Counted from the stretch's first letter, positions 1-8,088 are shown. The stretch is DNA of 23,572 nucleotides from Perkinsus chesapeaki (GCA_013115145.1 JAAPAO010000561.1:1-23572); one strand, 5' to 3'. Notes: a model not told the origin generated them from the letters alone. Numbers and translations are program-made.

Positions 1-443
1 CGCGAGTGTGTTTAGGTCACCCCACTGGCACCTTCGTTGGTAACACAAGTCTGGGTGCAGTCACTGTGGCGGTCACGGCTTTGTTCGCTGAAACCGAGAC
101 TGTCATCCAGGAACTGTAAGACCTTGGTTTTTGTTCATGTTTCGAGGTTTCACTTTCAGGAATGTCACGCTGACGGGTCTGAACCTGCAACTGCAAAATA
201 TCCCATACAACATGGAGGGTTCGAAAATAAATATCACCGATTTCTCGGCTATCCCCGAAACCTACAGGGCATTGATTGAAGGTGAGGCACCGCTAGTGGG
301 TTTCGTTGTTATTCTTTATCTTAGGGGCATCCTTGACATATGATAGCAGCGCCGAGACTATCACCTTCTCGATTCCTGCCCCTCCCCTGTCGGTTGTTCT
401 ACACAAACAATCTTCCCTCAGCAACATGCTTAGGCGTCAATGA
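1..443 (+). CDS. 3' end of an uncharacterised spliced gene (partial at left edge)
   Basis: Three exons can be joined: up to 115, 160-281 and 325-443, with stop TGA at 441-443. The introns are 116-159 (44 nt, GTAAGA...TTTCAG) and 282-324 (43 nt, GTGAGG...CTTAG). Phases match at both junctions (CT|G gives Leu, G|GG gives Gly), and the frame is closed without splicing, which supports the model. The gene either continues left of the window or has an acceptor near 15. The roughly 117 visible residues are beta-rich and contain three N-glycosylation sequons (NTS, NVT, NIT), so an extracytoplasmic protein is possible. The last residues are polar and basic (HKQSSLSNMLRRQ). I do not recognise the family. 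Confidence 0.6.
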
Positions 444-1075
444 TTTTCCACTTTCTCCCCACAAAGCGACGAGAAAGTTTCTCGGAGAAGCTTATTTCTT
501 TGATTTGCTACCTTCTCGCCTCAGGAAAGTTGGGCGCTCAATGCTATAAGGGATAGCTTTATGTGCATGATTTCCAGAACTGCCTTAGGAGCAGTGTGGT
601 ACATCATTATGATAATACGTCATTACCGTTGTATTAGTCGTGTCGCTTGTCATTAGAGTGTCAAACATTCATTTGTTCACCGTTTTCTATACAGCAAGTA
701 TTTCACTATGAGTTGCGTTTAGCTATTGGTCCTACAGTATACTATGTTGGACATAGTGGCAGTTGAGGACGGTGCCCATTCACGGAAGTCGACCGAATCT
801 CTTTAATCGAGGCGCGTCAATCATCTCATACCATATATTCCTTAAACCACTGCTGGTGATTCATCAGTGATGAAGATGAAGCTGATGAAGCTACCCCACT
901 GTGGGGAAGCTTCATCTTGAGCGAGCGCCTTGACGCCTCAAGATGGTTCCCGGAATGGAAGATTGTTGGCCTGAGAGCCGATAACTTGTGATTCTTAGTG
1001 CGAATGGTCCAAGTCACTCTGTCAAACTCCGATTTCTTCTCGTCATAATATGACGGTCATATAAATTGAGGCCGT
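444..1075. other. Intergenic, with short palindromes
   Basis: I see no convincing gene here. It holds short perfect inverted repeats: 470-484 (7-bp arms, 1-nt centre) and a larger hairpin at 884-916 (GATGAAGCT paired with AGCTTCATC, one A-A mismatch, then CCCCA/TGGGG around a 3-nt loop). A 63-codon minus-strand frame across this hairpin looks incidental. Confidence 0.5.
884..916. repeat. 14-bp hairpin with one mismatch
   Basis: Arms 884-898 and 902-916 pair as 9 bp, one A-A mismatch and 5 bp around the loop CTG. The left arm sits in a short GATGAAG repeat (872-892), so an outer alternative arm (873-883 with 908-918) also pairs perfectly. Confidence 0.7.
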
Positions 1076-1564
1076 CTACATGGTCATCGTCCCATTTGAG
1101 AGATGCTCCGGCAGATCTCGCACGATCTCCGCTCCAAGCTGCAGATTCTGCAGTGCAGATTCTTCGACGCCATCCAAAGCTGTGAGAGCCATGGACTCTA
1201 TCGCTTTAGTCGCAGAAACGACCGTCCCATTGAATCGCCTGCAAATTTCGCTTCGAATGCCAGCTAAAAATGCGGCAAATTCCTCGTACATCGTATCCAG
1301 CTCCGACAACCCACCCCTCTTCGATGATCTGGCTCCTACCACCTCGAATCCAGATGATTGGAGGTTCTCGACTATCCCCTCAACCTTTGGGGCGATTTCT
1401 TTCCTTCCACTGAATGAATCGATGCACGCGAGAAAGCCCTCCCTTGACAGCGCAAGCTGTGCGAAGTCCACCGTCGATGCCTGTAGCATCCTGGCGAAAT
1501 TGCTCGTCGCCTGTAGGAGTAGGTCAAGCTTCACAAGACACTCGATCGTAGTTCGCGTGAGCAT
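1076..1564 (-). CDS. Uncharacterised alpha-helical protein, 162 aa
   Basis: The open frame runs from ATG at 1564 to TAG at 1076-1078. The predicted protein is almost entirely helical, with alternating hydrophobic and charged positions (LVKLDLLLQATSNFARMLQ near the start, AIESMALTALDGVEESALQ near the end). It has no signal peptide or membrane segment and ends in NGTMTM. The opposite strand is also open over nearly the same interval, but its product is Ser/Pro/Arg-rich and looks like an antisense shadow. The frame stays open a little upstream of the ATG, so this may be the last exon of a longer gene. I do not recognise a family. Confidence 0.45.
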   Translation of the reverse strand: MLTRTTIECLVKLDLLLQATSNFARMLQASTVDFAQLALSREGFLACIDSFSGRKEIAPKVEGIVENLQSSGFEVVGARSSKRGGLSELDTMYEEFAAFLAGIRSEICRRFNGTVVSATKAIESMALTALDGVEESALQNLQLGAEIVRDLPEHLSNGTMTM

Positions 1565-2023
1565 GAAGATAACACACCTTAGATGAGGGAGCCTGCCGTG
1601 GTGGAGTCCCGCTCATCGGCCTATCGGCCGAGTGCCGAGGCTAATAGACCACAAATACCACACCACTAATACGGACCACCCTACTCAGACCTACTTCCCA
1701 GCTTTTTGCATGGAAGTGTATTATAAATTTATGGCCACCAATACTCTTACCTAATGTGAAGTCAGGTCATCGAAAGTTTCGTTCGGGTCGCTAGATTAGG
1801 TGCCATCCCTCCTTATTGCTTTACCTAACTTCTATGAGATATACTGTCAGCAGATTCGTGATTCTCCAACTCAGTGTAGGGTCTGTAATGAAGACTCTGT
1901 ATTAGCTGTTCTAGACTAGAACTTCTGGTGTTCTGACAACGATATCGACGCGGCGTCGACGACGCCTTCGATGAAGTTACAATCGTCCGATTGTAATTGG
2001 TCGCTCAATTGGACGAGCGGCCT
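1565..2023. other. Intergenic, ending in a three-hairpin cluster
   Basis: No coding signal is seen. The right end carries three adjacent hairpins just outside the transposon-like element: 1952-1966 (GGCGTC/GACGCC, 3-nt loop), 1977-1996 (TTACAATCG/CGATTGTAA, 2-nt loop) and 2002-2019 (CGCTC/GAGCG, 8-nt loop). Confidence 0.5.
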
Positions 2024-2915
2024 GGAGCCCGTTCAAGTGCTCAACTGTTCCGAGTTCCGAGTCTGAGTAACTAGCTCCGAGTTCCGAGTCCGAGTTCTCC
2101 TAATCCGAGTACTTCTGTGTTCAAGTGCAACAGCTCGGAAAGGAGGGTATTCCGAGATGTTTGGCTGAGTACTCAAACTGGGTTTCTAATCGGAGTGTTC
2201 AAGTGCGTGTTCGATTTCTTAGTAACTACTCGGAACGACATCCCTCACTACGAAAACTATCCTTCACTTGTTTATTTGCCGAGAAGTTAACTCAAGGACT
2301 AGTTTCTTTCAAGATAGAAAAACTTGCATAAAACCTATTACAAATATATCATTCTACTAATATACCTAAAAAAAGTACACACGAAATTCACACAGACAAA
2401 TTTTTATATGTCATACGTTTCATATTACGGAACATATCATATGGTTATCGTTACAGGCTGCAAGTTTCACCATACTTCTTTCTTTTTTGAGTGGTACCGG
2501 TCATAATGAGCATTATTTGGCTTTCTAGATGAATGAAATGTGGTGGAACTGCATTATTTGAGTCGATCGTAAAGTGCCCGTACTTATCCTATATCAGTTA
2601 CGTAGGTAGTGGGTGATTTCCAGACTGGAAATTCCAGTCATTGAAGGTGCTTTGTGTTACGGGGGACTCGGAAACACTATGTGTTCGCACTCGGAGCGCG
2701 AAGGGAGTGTTTCCTAGTGTTTTGCGAGCACTTGAACAGGGCACTCAGAAGATCTACCCGAGTATCTCGGAATTGTGCTCGGAATGGCTTCTCTGGATAC
2801 TCGGAATCGGGGTACTCGGATGAATGGCACTTGAACAGAAAATTTTGTTCCGAGCTCGGAGGGGTCACTTTTCTGAGCATGTGCGCTCGGAAAAGTGGGC
2901 ACTTGAACGGGCTCC
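2024..2915. mobile_element. Non-autonomous DNA transposon with 17-bp TIRs and mirrored subterminal sites
   Basis: The ends are perfect 17-bp inverted repeats: GGAGCCCGTTCAAGTGC at 2024-2040 and its reverse complement at 2899-2915. The inner 10-mer GTTCAAGTGC recurs in the same orientation at 2119 and 2197, and inverted at 2728 and 2827. That gives three sites per side at similar distances from each end. The left side is also full of TCCGAGT and the right side of ACTCGGA. Subterminal arrays like this are known transposase-binding regions in En/Spm-type and hAT-type elements. The AT-rich middle (about 2330-2560) has no transposase frame. No clear target-site duplication is visible, so the superfamily is undetermined and the true ends may lie slightly further out. 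Confidence 0.75.
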
Positions 2916-2966
2916 TGATCTCGAACGCGTGCTCTCGAGCTTACGCGTAAGTCTCTTACCTTGTCG

Positions 2967-3093
2967 CCGACAAGTTGTCGGTCAACTGAGACCATCCCAG
3001 TGATTCACACTGAATCACTGAGTGAATCATTCAGTGAGTCACAGACGGTGACTTTTGTATTGTCACTGTGACTCACAGTGACAATACAAAAGT
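2967..3093. repeat. Cluster of perfect hairpins
   Basis: Three perfect inverted repeats follow one another: 2967-2981 (CCGACA/TGTCGG, 3-nt loop), 2998-3020 (10-bp arms CAGTGATTCA/TGAATCACTG, loop CAC) and 3051-3093 (20-bp arms, loop ACT). A weaker palindrome lies between the last two. The cluster sits 52 bp beyond the right TIR of the transposon-like element, mirroring the hairpin cluster before the left TIR. Confidence 0.9.
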
Positions 3094-3987
3094 AGTTGGC
3101 ATTATTCAGAAGTTACCCCCCTATCAGGCTCGCTGATGCATGGGTCAACAAGGGAAGCCAGAGATACCCTTTTGATTGTTCTTCTCTCATTCCGGTCACC
3201 TTTAGCCTGCGTAGCCAGTAAGTAGTGTGTGTAGTTCAGCGTGTGCAACTCTCGAAGGTGAAGTCAGTACTTAATCGATAGTTTCAGAAACTCGCAAAGT
3301 ATAAGAGTTTCGTTCGAAGTGTCAAACGTGGGCGCGTATTATCAAACTTGCCCGCTTGTTGTCATTCTTGGATGAGATGCTGTCAAACTTAGACTCGGTT
3401 ATGAATCAAGTTTATGTCAAAGATGAATGAATATTGTCACACTTGGACCCGATATTTCACACTTATTCCGAAAATGAATACGTATTGTCATTCTTGGAAG
3501 AGACATTGACATTGTTGCTTGGACATTTGTCGTTGCTTGTTGCTTGTGCGCTCAAGGCCCTTGAGCGCAAGTCACCCTTGAGTCAAGGGTGTTGCGGACG
3601 CGGTTATCTTGAGAGCTTACCAGTTACCGTCATTTCAAAAGTCGTGTTAGAATGCAAAGACATGCTACATATTGTGAAGTCCACAAGGGCATCTTGTGAA
3701 TCGTATCGTGCTGCGAACATGGCAGATGTCTGCATACCGTATCTCACTGAAGAGCAATGCTTCCCCGAATACGGAATAGATCAACGCAATCTGCTCCTCA
3801 TCATGAGATGGAGGGTATATTTATTAACCGCATTGAAAGCATGCAAGATGTGAGAATAACATCTATATGGGATAATAGATCCTTTTAGTTACAGTAAGGC
3901 AGCATTACTAATGCTTAACATCTTCACCCAACAAAAGGAGAAAGCCAGCAAAAGCTGCCTTGTGTAGGAAGCCGTTCACTTGCCAGA
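3094..3987. other. Degenerate GTCAAACTT repeats; no confident gene
   Basis: From about 3320 to 3500 the plus strand repeats a degenerate GTCAAACTTGGA-like motif (near 3319, 3339, 3361, 3381, 3436, 3455 and 3487). A 139-codon plus-strand frame (3434-3853) runs through the end of this array and through the palindrome pair at 3547-3591. Its product has no recognisable domain, so I do not call it a gene. Confidence 0.45.
3547..3591. repeat. Two adjacent odd palindromes with 1-nt centres
   Basis: 3547-3569 has 11-bp arms (TGCGCTCAAGG/CCTTGAGCGCA) around a single C. 3573-3591 has 9-bp arms (CACCCTTGA/TCAAGGGTG) around a single G. Only three bases separate the two palindromes. Confidence 0.95.
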
Positions 3988-4718
3988 CTATTTCACAATA
4001 ACGTCGGCACAGGAAGCATAATAAATACCTTTGAACTGCCACATGTGATAAACAGTGTAGATGGCAGGAGTCAGATGACGGGGAATCGTAATATCGGCAG
4101 ATGAACAGTCAGCAGGATCAGTCTTATTATAGAAAGGATGGCACTCTTCTAAAGTAGTGAAGTCATCAAAGGAAGGATCAGCCTTATATGGTGCAATCTT
4201 AATCTGTACACAGGTGCCTGAAATACCAGAGAAATAAAGGGCTTCCGGTGAGTTGTAGAAGTGCTACCATCAGATTGATAATTGGTGTGTCCATTTCCCA
4301 TCCAAGAGATATGGAGCGTACCACCTGATGATCATAGAAATGCCCCAGAAACGCGGAATGTAGACTAGCTCATGGTCACCTCTGGTCACCTCGGCGCGGT
4401 TGTCGGTGTTAGAAGCCCCTTCGGAGCCAGCTTTCCTGCAAGGCCTCTGGGAACTTGTATTTAAAGGCTTGTATGGTGGCAAGGGGTCACGGCACTTGCT
4501 AAGATCCAACGGGGACGGGCAGATTGGTCGCTGAAAGAGCGAAATGACAAATCAGATCAGATGCCACTTACCGCATAATATTCGTCCGGGTGATCATGAG
4601 TTGTTTCGCCCAGCCTCGGCAAACCGCCTTTAATGTCACCTTTGAGTTTGAAGACCCAAGTGTGACCAGCGGCTTCGGGGACGATGATAAGCATAACAAT
4701 GACGACAGCGGGTTTCAT
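3988..4718 (-). pseudogene. Secreted LPMO-like protein with N-terminal His; two in-frame stops
   Basis: Exon 1 is 4572-4718: ATG, a hydrophobic signal peptide and a likely cleavage before His19 (EAAG|HTWVF). A 41-nt intron (4531-4571, GTAAGT...TTTCAG) follows, and exon 2 runs from 4530 to TAG at 3988. A mature N-terminal His is the hallmark of copper monooxygenases (histidine brace). The C-terminal YTVYHMWQFKG and YYASCADVIV resemble the end of LPMO-type domains, and there are several likely disulfide cysteines. Exon 2 holds TGA at 4270-4272 and TAG at 4264-4266 in the same frame as the conserved-looking sequence on both sides. Either the gene is a recent pseudogene, or a further intron removes the stops; one phase-compatible option runs from about 4381 to an acceptor near 4218. 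I judge the family from motifs only, and the second copper His is not identified. Confidence 0.5.
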
Positions 4719-5033
4719 TACAATTGTTATTTGACAACCGCTCTATGTTAACAATCTAAAGTTGCTACCCGATCGAAGCAGGATGGATGCGAGCAGTTTC
4801 AAACGGTTGCCGAGTGAGCGCGCCGAGCTGTCACATTAGGTGTCACCTTCACCATGTCACCAAAATGCTCTTTCCCGCGTGACGATCAACACTCCAACAA
4901 AAGATTCCACTGTTAAAACTAGAATCTGTATTAAGGTACAGTGAGCAGTCTGCATTCACTCTTCATTACTCCACTATTCGGCCATCTCCTGCCGCTCTTC
5001 ACGCCCATCGGATCTCCTATGTCACTTCTCTCA
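4719..5033. other. Intergenic between two minus-strand genes
   Basis: No ORF, RNA gene or strong repeat is seen. It should contain the 3' end of the BRCT-containing gene and the promoter of the LPMO-like gene. Confidence 0.4.
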
Positions 5034-5933
5034 TCACCGAAGCAATCGTGGGCCAATGCCGCCATTAGACAGTTTAACGGCCAGTGTATAAAATGATTCC
5101 AGCTTCTCGGAATCTGTCTTTCCGAGTGCTTCTCGAGCACCCCTCATCAAAGCCTGCGCCCGATCCAGACGGCGAGAACCGAGCAGGAAAGTTATGGCAC
5201 GAGACATGGCTTCGTACACTTTGGCCTGGTCGAGACCACGCAAGAATTTGGTGATTCTCCAGCAACTTTCCGGAGGATTTCCGCCTGTGACGAACTCTAG
5301 AATCTCTTTGGCAATGTCGGACTCATCAACCTGCTTACCCGGCAGTCCATCGCTGACCTTGTCGTCGATAACTTCGGGTGCGACCAACCGAAGAAGATGC
5401 CCACGTTCGCTTGGCCGCACATACACCGTACACGCGCTCGCGCCTTGCCCGAATAATTCAAGTACGATTTCCTGGAAACTGCGAAAAGATTCCAAATTGT
5501 CAACCTCCACAATCTCAACTTCAAGATCATGCTTCGACCTTGGATACTTCTCGAGACGCCCTCTTACCCCCGCAACTCTGACGCTATCACCAAAGCGCGC
5601 TTCGATCGAACTCATCATTCCCTCAGCAGAGTTGGCCCGAAGAACGATTTCTTCGAGAGACCGCATGCCAACCCCTCGCTTGCTTTGTCGCTCAACCTCC
5701 ACTTTTTCGTGAGCCGGCGAGTTAGGGCTCGCACCTTCTCGGGGGCGCTTTCCGTGACGGGCGAAAAATTGGCCAAGTCGCTCCTGCTGACGCGCACGTG
5801 TCTCTTTTTTCTTCATCTCTTGAGCGTACTTCTCCTCAAGCCCAACTGGTGGGTACAAATGAACATCTGGCAGCTTTCCAAACTTTGCCGCATCAACGAC
5901 CCACTGTGGGGTGACCACCACATAACTACACAT
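5034..5933 (-). CDS. BRCT C-terminal half plus PIP-box protein; 5' end missing
   Basis: The open frame spans about 299 codons and ends with TGA at 5034-5036. Its start reads YVVVTPQWVVDAAKFGKLP, typical of the last strand and helix of a BRCT domain (VVTP.WVVDS...GKLLP). The first half of the domain must therefore lie in an upstream exon, and an acceptor TAG at 5926-5927 fits. About 20 residues later QERLGQFF (residues 50-57) is an exact QxxLxxFF PCNA-interacting peptide, followed by a basic HGKRPREG stretch that could be a nuclear signal. The remaining 200 residues are soluble, with a helical C-terminus (EILEFVTGG...RAITFLLG). BRCT plus PIP box points to DNA replication or repair. REV1, RFC1 or an XRCC-like factor are possibilities that this part alone does not distinguish. 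I found no convincing upstream exon before the retrotransposon. Confidence 0.65.
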   Translation of the reverse strand: MCSYVVVTPQWVVDAAKFGKLPDVHLYPPVGLEEKYAQEMKKKETRARQQERLGQFFARHGKRPREGASPNSPAHEKVEVERQSKRGVGMRSLEEIVLRANSAEGMMSSIEARFGDSVRVAGVRGRLEKYPRSKHDLEVEIVEVDNLESFRSFQEIVLELFGQGASACTVYVRPSERGHLLRLVAPEVIDDKVSDGLPGKQVDESDIAKEILEFVTGGNPPESCWRITKFLRGLDQAKVYEAMSRAITFLLGSRRLDRAQALMRGAREALGKTDSEKLESFYTLAVKLSNGGIGPRLLR

Positions 5934-6374
5934 AGTTCACATTACACTTAAACATGCTAACCGAAATATCTATTATTGGCACCAACGATTTCCAACACCT
6001 TTTAACGCCTATATCCGAAATAGGCTTGCATAGTGAGCCCATTTCGGAAGGCTTACTATGGCTTAAATAGCAAGACTTACTCTTGTCAAAATAGTATTTC
6101 GACAATAGCAACTTCTACTTCGACGGCGACATGACCACACAGAACGCACAGGTTACATTTAGGGAGTCATCTAGCCCCTTAGGAACTGGTTGTTCCCCAG
6201 GGACGGTAAAGTGTTCCTAATACGAAGATATGATGGAAGAAAATGATCGATGACTATAGATGAAATATTATTAATTAAATATTAGACAGAACGTTCGTAG
6301 CCATAAGGGAACGTTAGACGCATGCCTTCTGGAAGCGTCCGATTGCACCCTATCTGGCTCGGAGCCATTGGCTC
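5934..6374. other. Upstream of the BRCT exon, up to the retrotransposon
   Basis: It probably contains intron or 5' sequence of the minus-strand BRCT gene. Minus-strand donor-like GTAAGT (6075-6080) and GTAAGC motifs occur, but neither gives a phase-consistent coding exon. Nothing else is recognised. Confidence 0.35.
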
Positions 6375-6617
6375 TATTGCCACTAGAGCGAGATCGAACT
6401 ACCTAGGCGTAGCGCATGACCAACTCTCATTATACTACCTCTTTTCTAGTCAGAGTAGAGTCATTGTGCTGGTGATAAGTGTTCGCACGCATGCTCTGCG
6501 CATGCGTTCACCATTGTAGTTGTACGCAAGCACAATATATACCCTTTTATCTACTCTCCCTTGTTAACTCATGAGTCGTGTTCAAGAGCAGTCCAGCAAT
6601 GGTGTGGATGGGCAACA
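6375..6617 (+). repeat. 5' LTR
   Basis: Identical to 12546-12788 over 243 bp (constant offset 6171). Inside the repeat ends lie TTGCC (6377) and GGCAA (ending 6615), a short terminal inverted pair. The U3 part has a hairpin at 6487-6507 (8-bp arms ACGCATGC/GCATGCGT, 5-nt loop) and a TATA box. The Gag start codon at 6571 lies within the repeat. Confidence 0.95.
6536..6541 (+). promoter_or_regulatory. TATA box of the LTR promoter
   Basis: TATATA lies 35 bp before the Gag ATG. With usual TATA-to-start spacing, transcription would begin at about 6565-6570, which leaves almost no leader before the start codon. The same box occurs in the 3' LTR. Confidence 0.5.
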
Positions 6618-8088
6618 TATTGGCGACAGCGGCAGGATCAACGACCCAGCATCATCCTCCATATCACTGCAGGATCTGAAGTCTGCTCGAACGGTTGCCA
6701 GACGCAATCGCACTCGACTCGCTAATGTGCTTAAGCGCGTGAAGGCCGACATTGCCAACTACCAAGAGTCCGAAGACCTTCCAGAAGGTGAAGAAGATGC
6801 TGAGTACGAGTCCCTCCTCTCGAAGGAGGACTCCTTAGAGAGCCAGCTCGCAGACGCCGAGGTTGCTGTAGCCGAGGCTGAGCGAGCCGTGGATGACCAG
6901 CTGTTGGTGGATGTACAGCGCCGCCTTCCAGCCCCCACGCTCCTGACGTCGGGCCTGGCACAGCAGGACCCAGTCGGCCATCCCGACGTCACTGCAAGTC
7001 CCGTGGCCAGTCTTCAGGGGCGCCGTCAAGCTGCCACTCCCCGTTCGGCGGGTTTGTCTTCCAACACTGCCCAGTCGAATGATAGTGTCAGCAAAGTCCT
7101 CATCCCCAAGTTGGCTGACCCTTACAACTTCGTGAACCACTTGAACATGTTCTGTCGTATTATGGTTGATCATGGCCATGGTCGGTTCGTCGACGGTGCC
7201 TTCGTGCCTTCGGGCCAGGAGACGTCACTGGTCGTGAAGCTGGTCAAGTCTGTTGATAAGTGTGCCAGCCTCCATCAAGCCGCGGAGAGTGCCGCTCAGA
7301 CCTCCACCTATCAATGGGGGCCGACCGTGGGTTCTCTCGTTCGTCAGTTCGGGTCTAAGGAGACAATCCGGACAGAGGTGGCTCGCAAACTGAAGAATTT
7401 GAAGTTCCAGTCCGTAGGTATGGCCGAGGCGTTCAATCAACAGCTGACTATCATTGGTAATTCTTGGTTCTCGGTCTACGGGAGTGAACCCGCTGAGGTC
7501 CGCTTTCTGGCCGACAACTTCCTGAGGAAACTTCCGCCCGATGTCCTGAAATCCCTTACTTCGCACATCCTGGCTCTCCTTCCGCAGGATGCGATTGCGA
7601 GGTGGGAGAACCATCTTCAATTGCATGAAGACGCTCCACTGCCTACCTCATCGCCGTCGATTTGCCTTACTACGGCGATCGCTACCGTGTGCAAGTCCAT
7701 AGAGATTGCCGAATCCCTCGGAGGGACGGCCTCCGTCCCTGGGTTCAGGAGGTTCGACAAGGTCCATCGGGTTGGAGATTCCTCTAGCCCAACTCCTATT
7801 TCGGACTTTGTGTCAAAACACGCAGTGGGCTCTGTCATGTACTTCCGTACGGACCGGACGGACATAAGTGATGACTCGCTTCAGGACCACTTCTCGCGGC
7901 TGGGTTCTAAGTCCACGATGGTACTCCATCACCCCCGTGGGCACACCTATGGTTTCGCTGCCTTCGACGATGCGACTCGTATGGAGTCTGCAATCCCAAC
8001 AGCCACTTCTGAGGCACTTGGAGTCACTGCTCGCCGTTATGAGAAGCCGGGAAACGGCGGGGGGCCCCGTTTTGGCCGACGTCGGTAG
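6571..8088 (+). CDS. gag: Gag polyprotein with coiled coil, capsid-like core and C-terminal RRM
   Basis: 505 codons from ATG at 6571 (inside the 5' LTR) to TAG at 8086-8088. Residues about 30-110 are Glu/Lys/Ala-rich and likely coiled coil. Residues about 185-400 form a helical region in the place of capsid (LADPYNFVNHLNMF onward). There is no CCHC zinc knuckle. Instead residues 421-495 have the pattern of an RRM: VMYFRT as RNP2, SDDSLQDHFSRLG as helix 1, GHTYGFAAF as RNP1, a second helix, then VTARRYE as strand 4. A Gly/Arg tail ends in FGRRR. The RRM presumably binds the genomic RNA in place of a zinc-knuckle nucleocapsid. The last codons overlap the -1 frameshift signal into Pol. Confidence 0.9.
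   Translation: MSRVQEQSSNGVDGQHIGDSGRINDPASSSISLQDLKSARTVARRNRTRLANVLKRVKADIANYQESEDLPEGEEDAEYESLLSKEDSLESQLADAEVAVAEAERAVDDQLLVDVQRRLPAPTLLTSGLAQQDPVGHPDVTASPVASLQGRRQAATPRSAGLSSNTAQSNDSVSKVLIPKLADPYNFVNHLNMFCRIMVDHGHGRFVDGAFVPSGQETSLVVKLVKSVDKCASLHQAAESAAQTSTYQWGPTVGSLVRQFGSKETIRTEVARKLKNLKFQSVGMAEAFNQQLTIIGNSWFSVYGSEPAEVRFLADNFLRKLPPDVLKSLTSHILALLPQDAIARWENHLQLHEDAPLPTSSPSICLTTAIATVCKSIEIAESLGGTASVPGFRRFDKVHRVGDSSSPTPISDFVSKHAVGSVMYFRTDRTDISDDSLQDHFSRLGSKSTMVLHHPRGHTYGFAAFDDATRMESAIPTATSEALGVTARRYEKPGNGGGPRFGRRR
6621..6638 (+). other. tRNA primer-binding site inside the gag frame
   Basis: TGG begins 3 nt after the end of the LTR repeat. The complement of these 18 nt has the form of a tRNA 3' end: CCTGC (T-stem), CGCTGTC (acceptor strand), a discriminator G and CCA. 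It matches for the usual 18 nt and then stops looking like a T-loop. It is translated as part of Gag. The primer tRNA species is not assigned. Confidence 0.65.

Noticed and set aside
1080-1586. Plus-strand 168-codon open frame
   Set aside because: It is antisense to the helical minus-strand frame at 1076-1564 and encodes a Ser/Pro/Arg-rich product without domain character.
2024-2915. CRISPR-like or satellite array from the TCCGAGT/ACTCGGA motifs
   Set aside because: Spacing is irregular, the motif orientation flips between halves, and perfect TIRs explain the symmetry. The DNA is eukaryotic.
3434-3853. 139-codon plus-strand open frame
   Set aside because: It runs through repeats and a palindrome pair, with no domain or splice support.
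5194-5712. Plus-strand 172-codon open frame
   Set aside because: It is antisense to the BRCT/PIP exon, whose motifs settle the strand.
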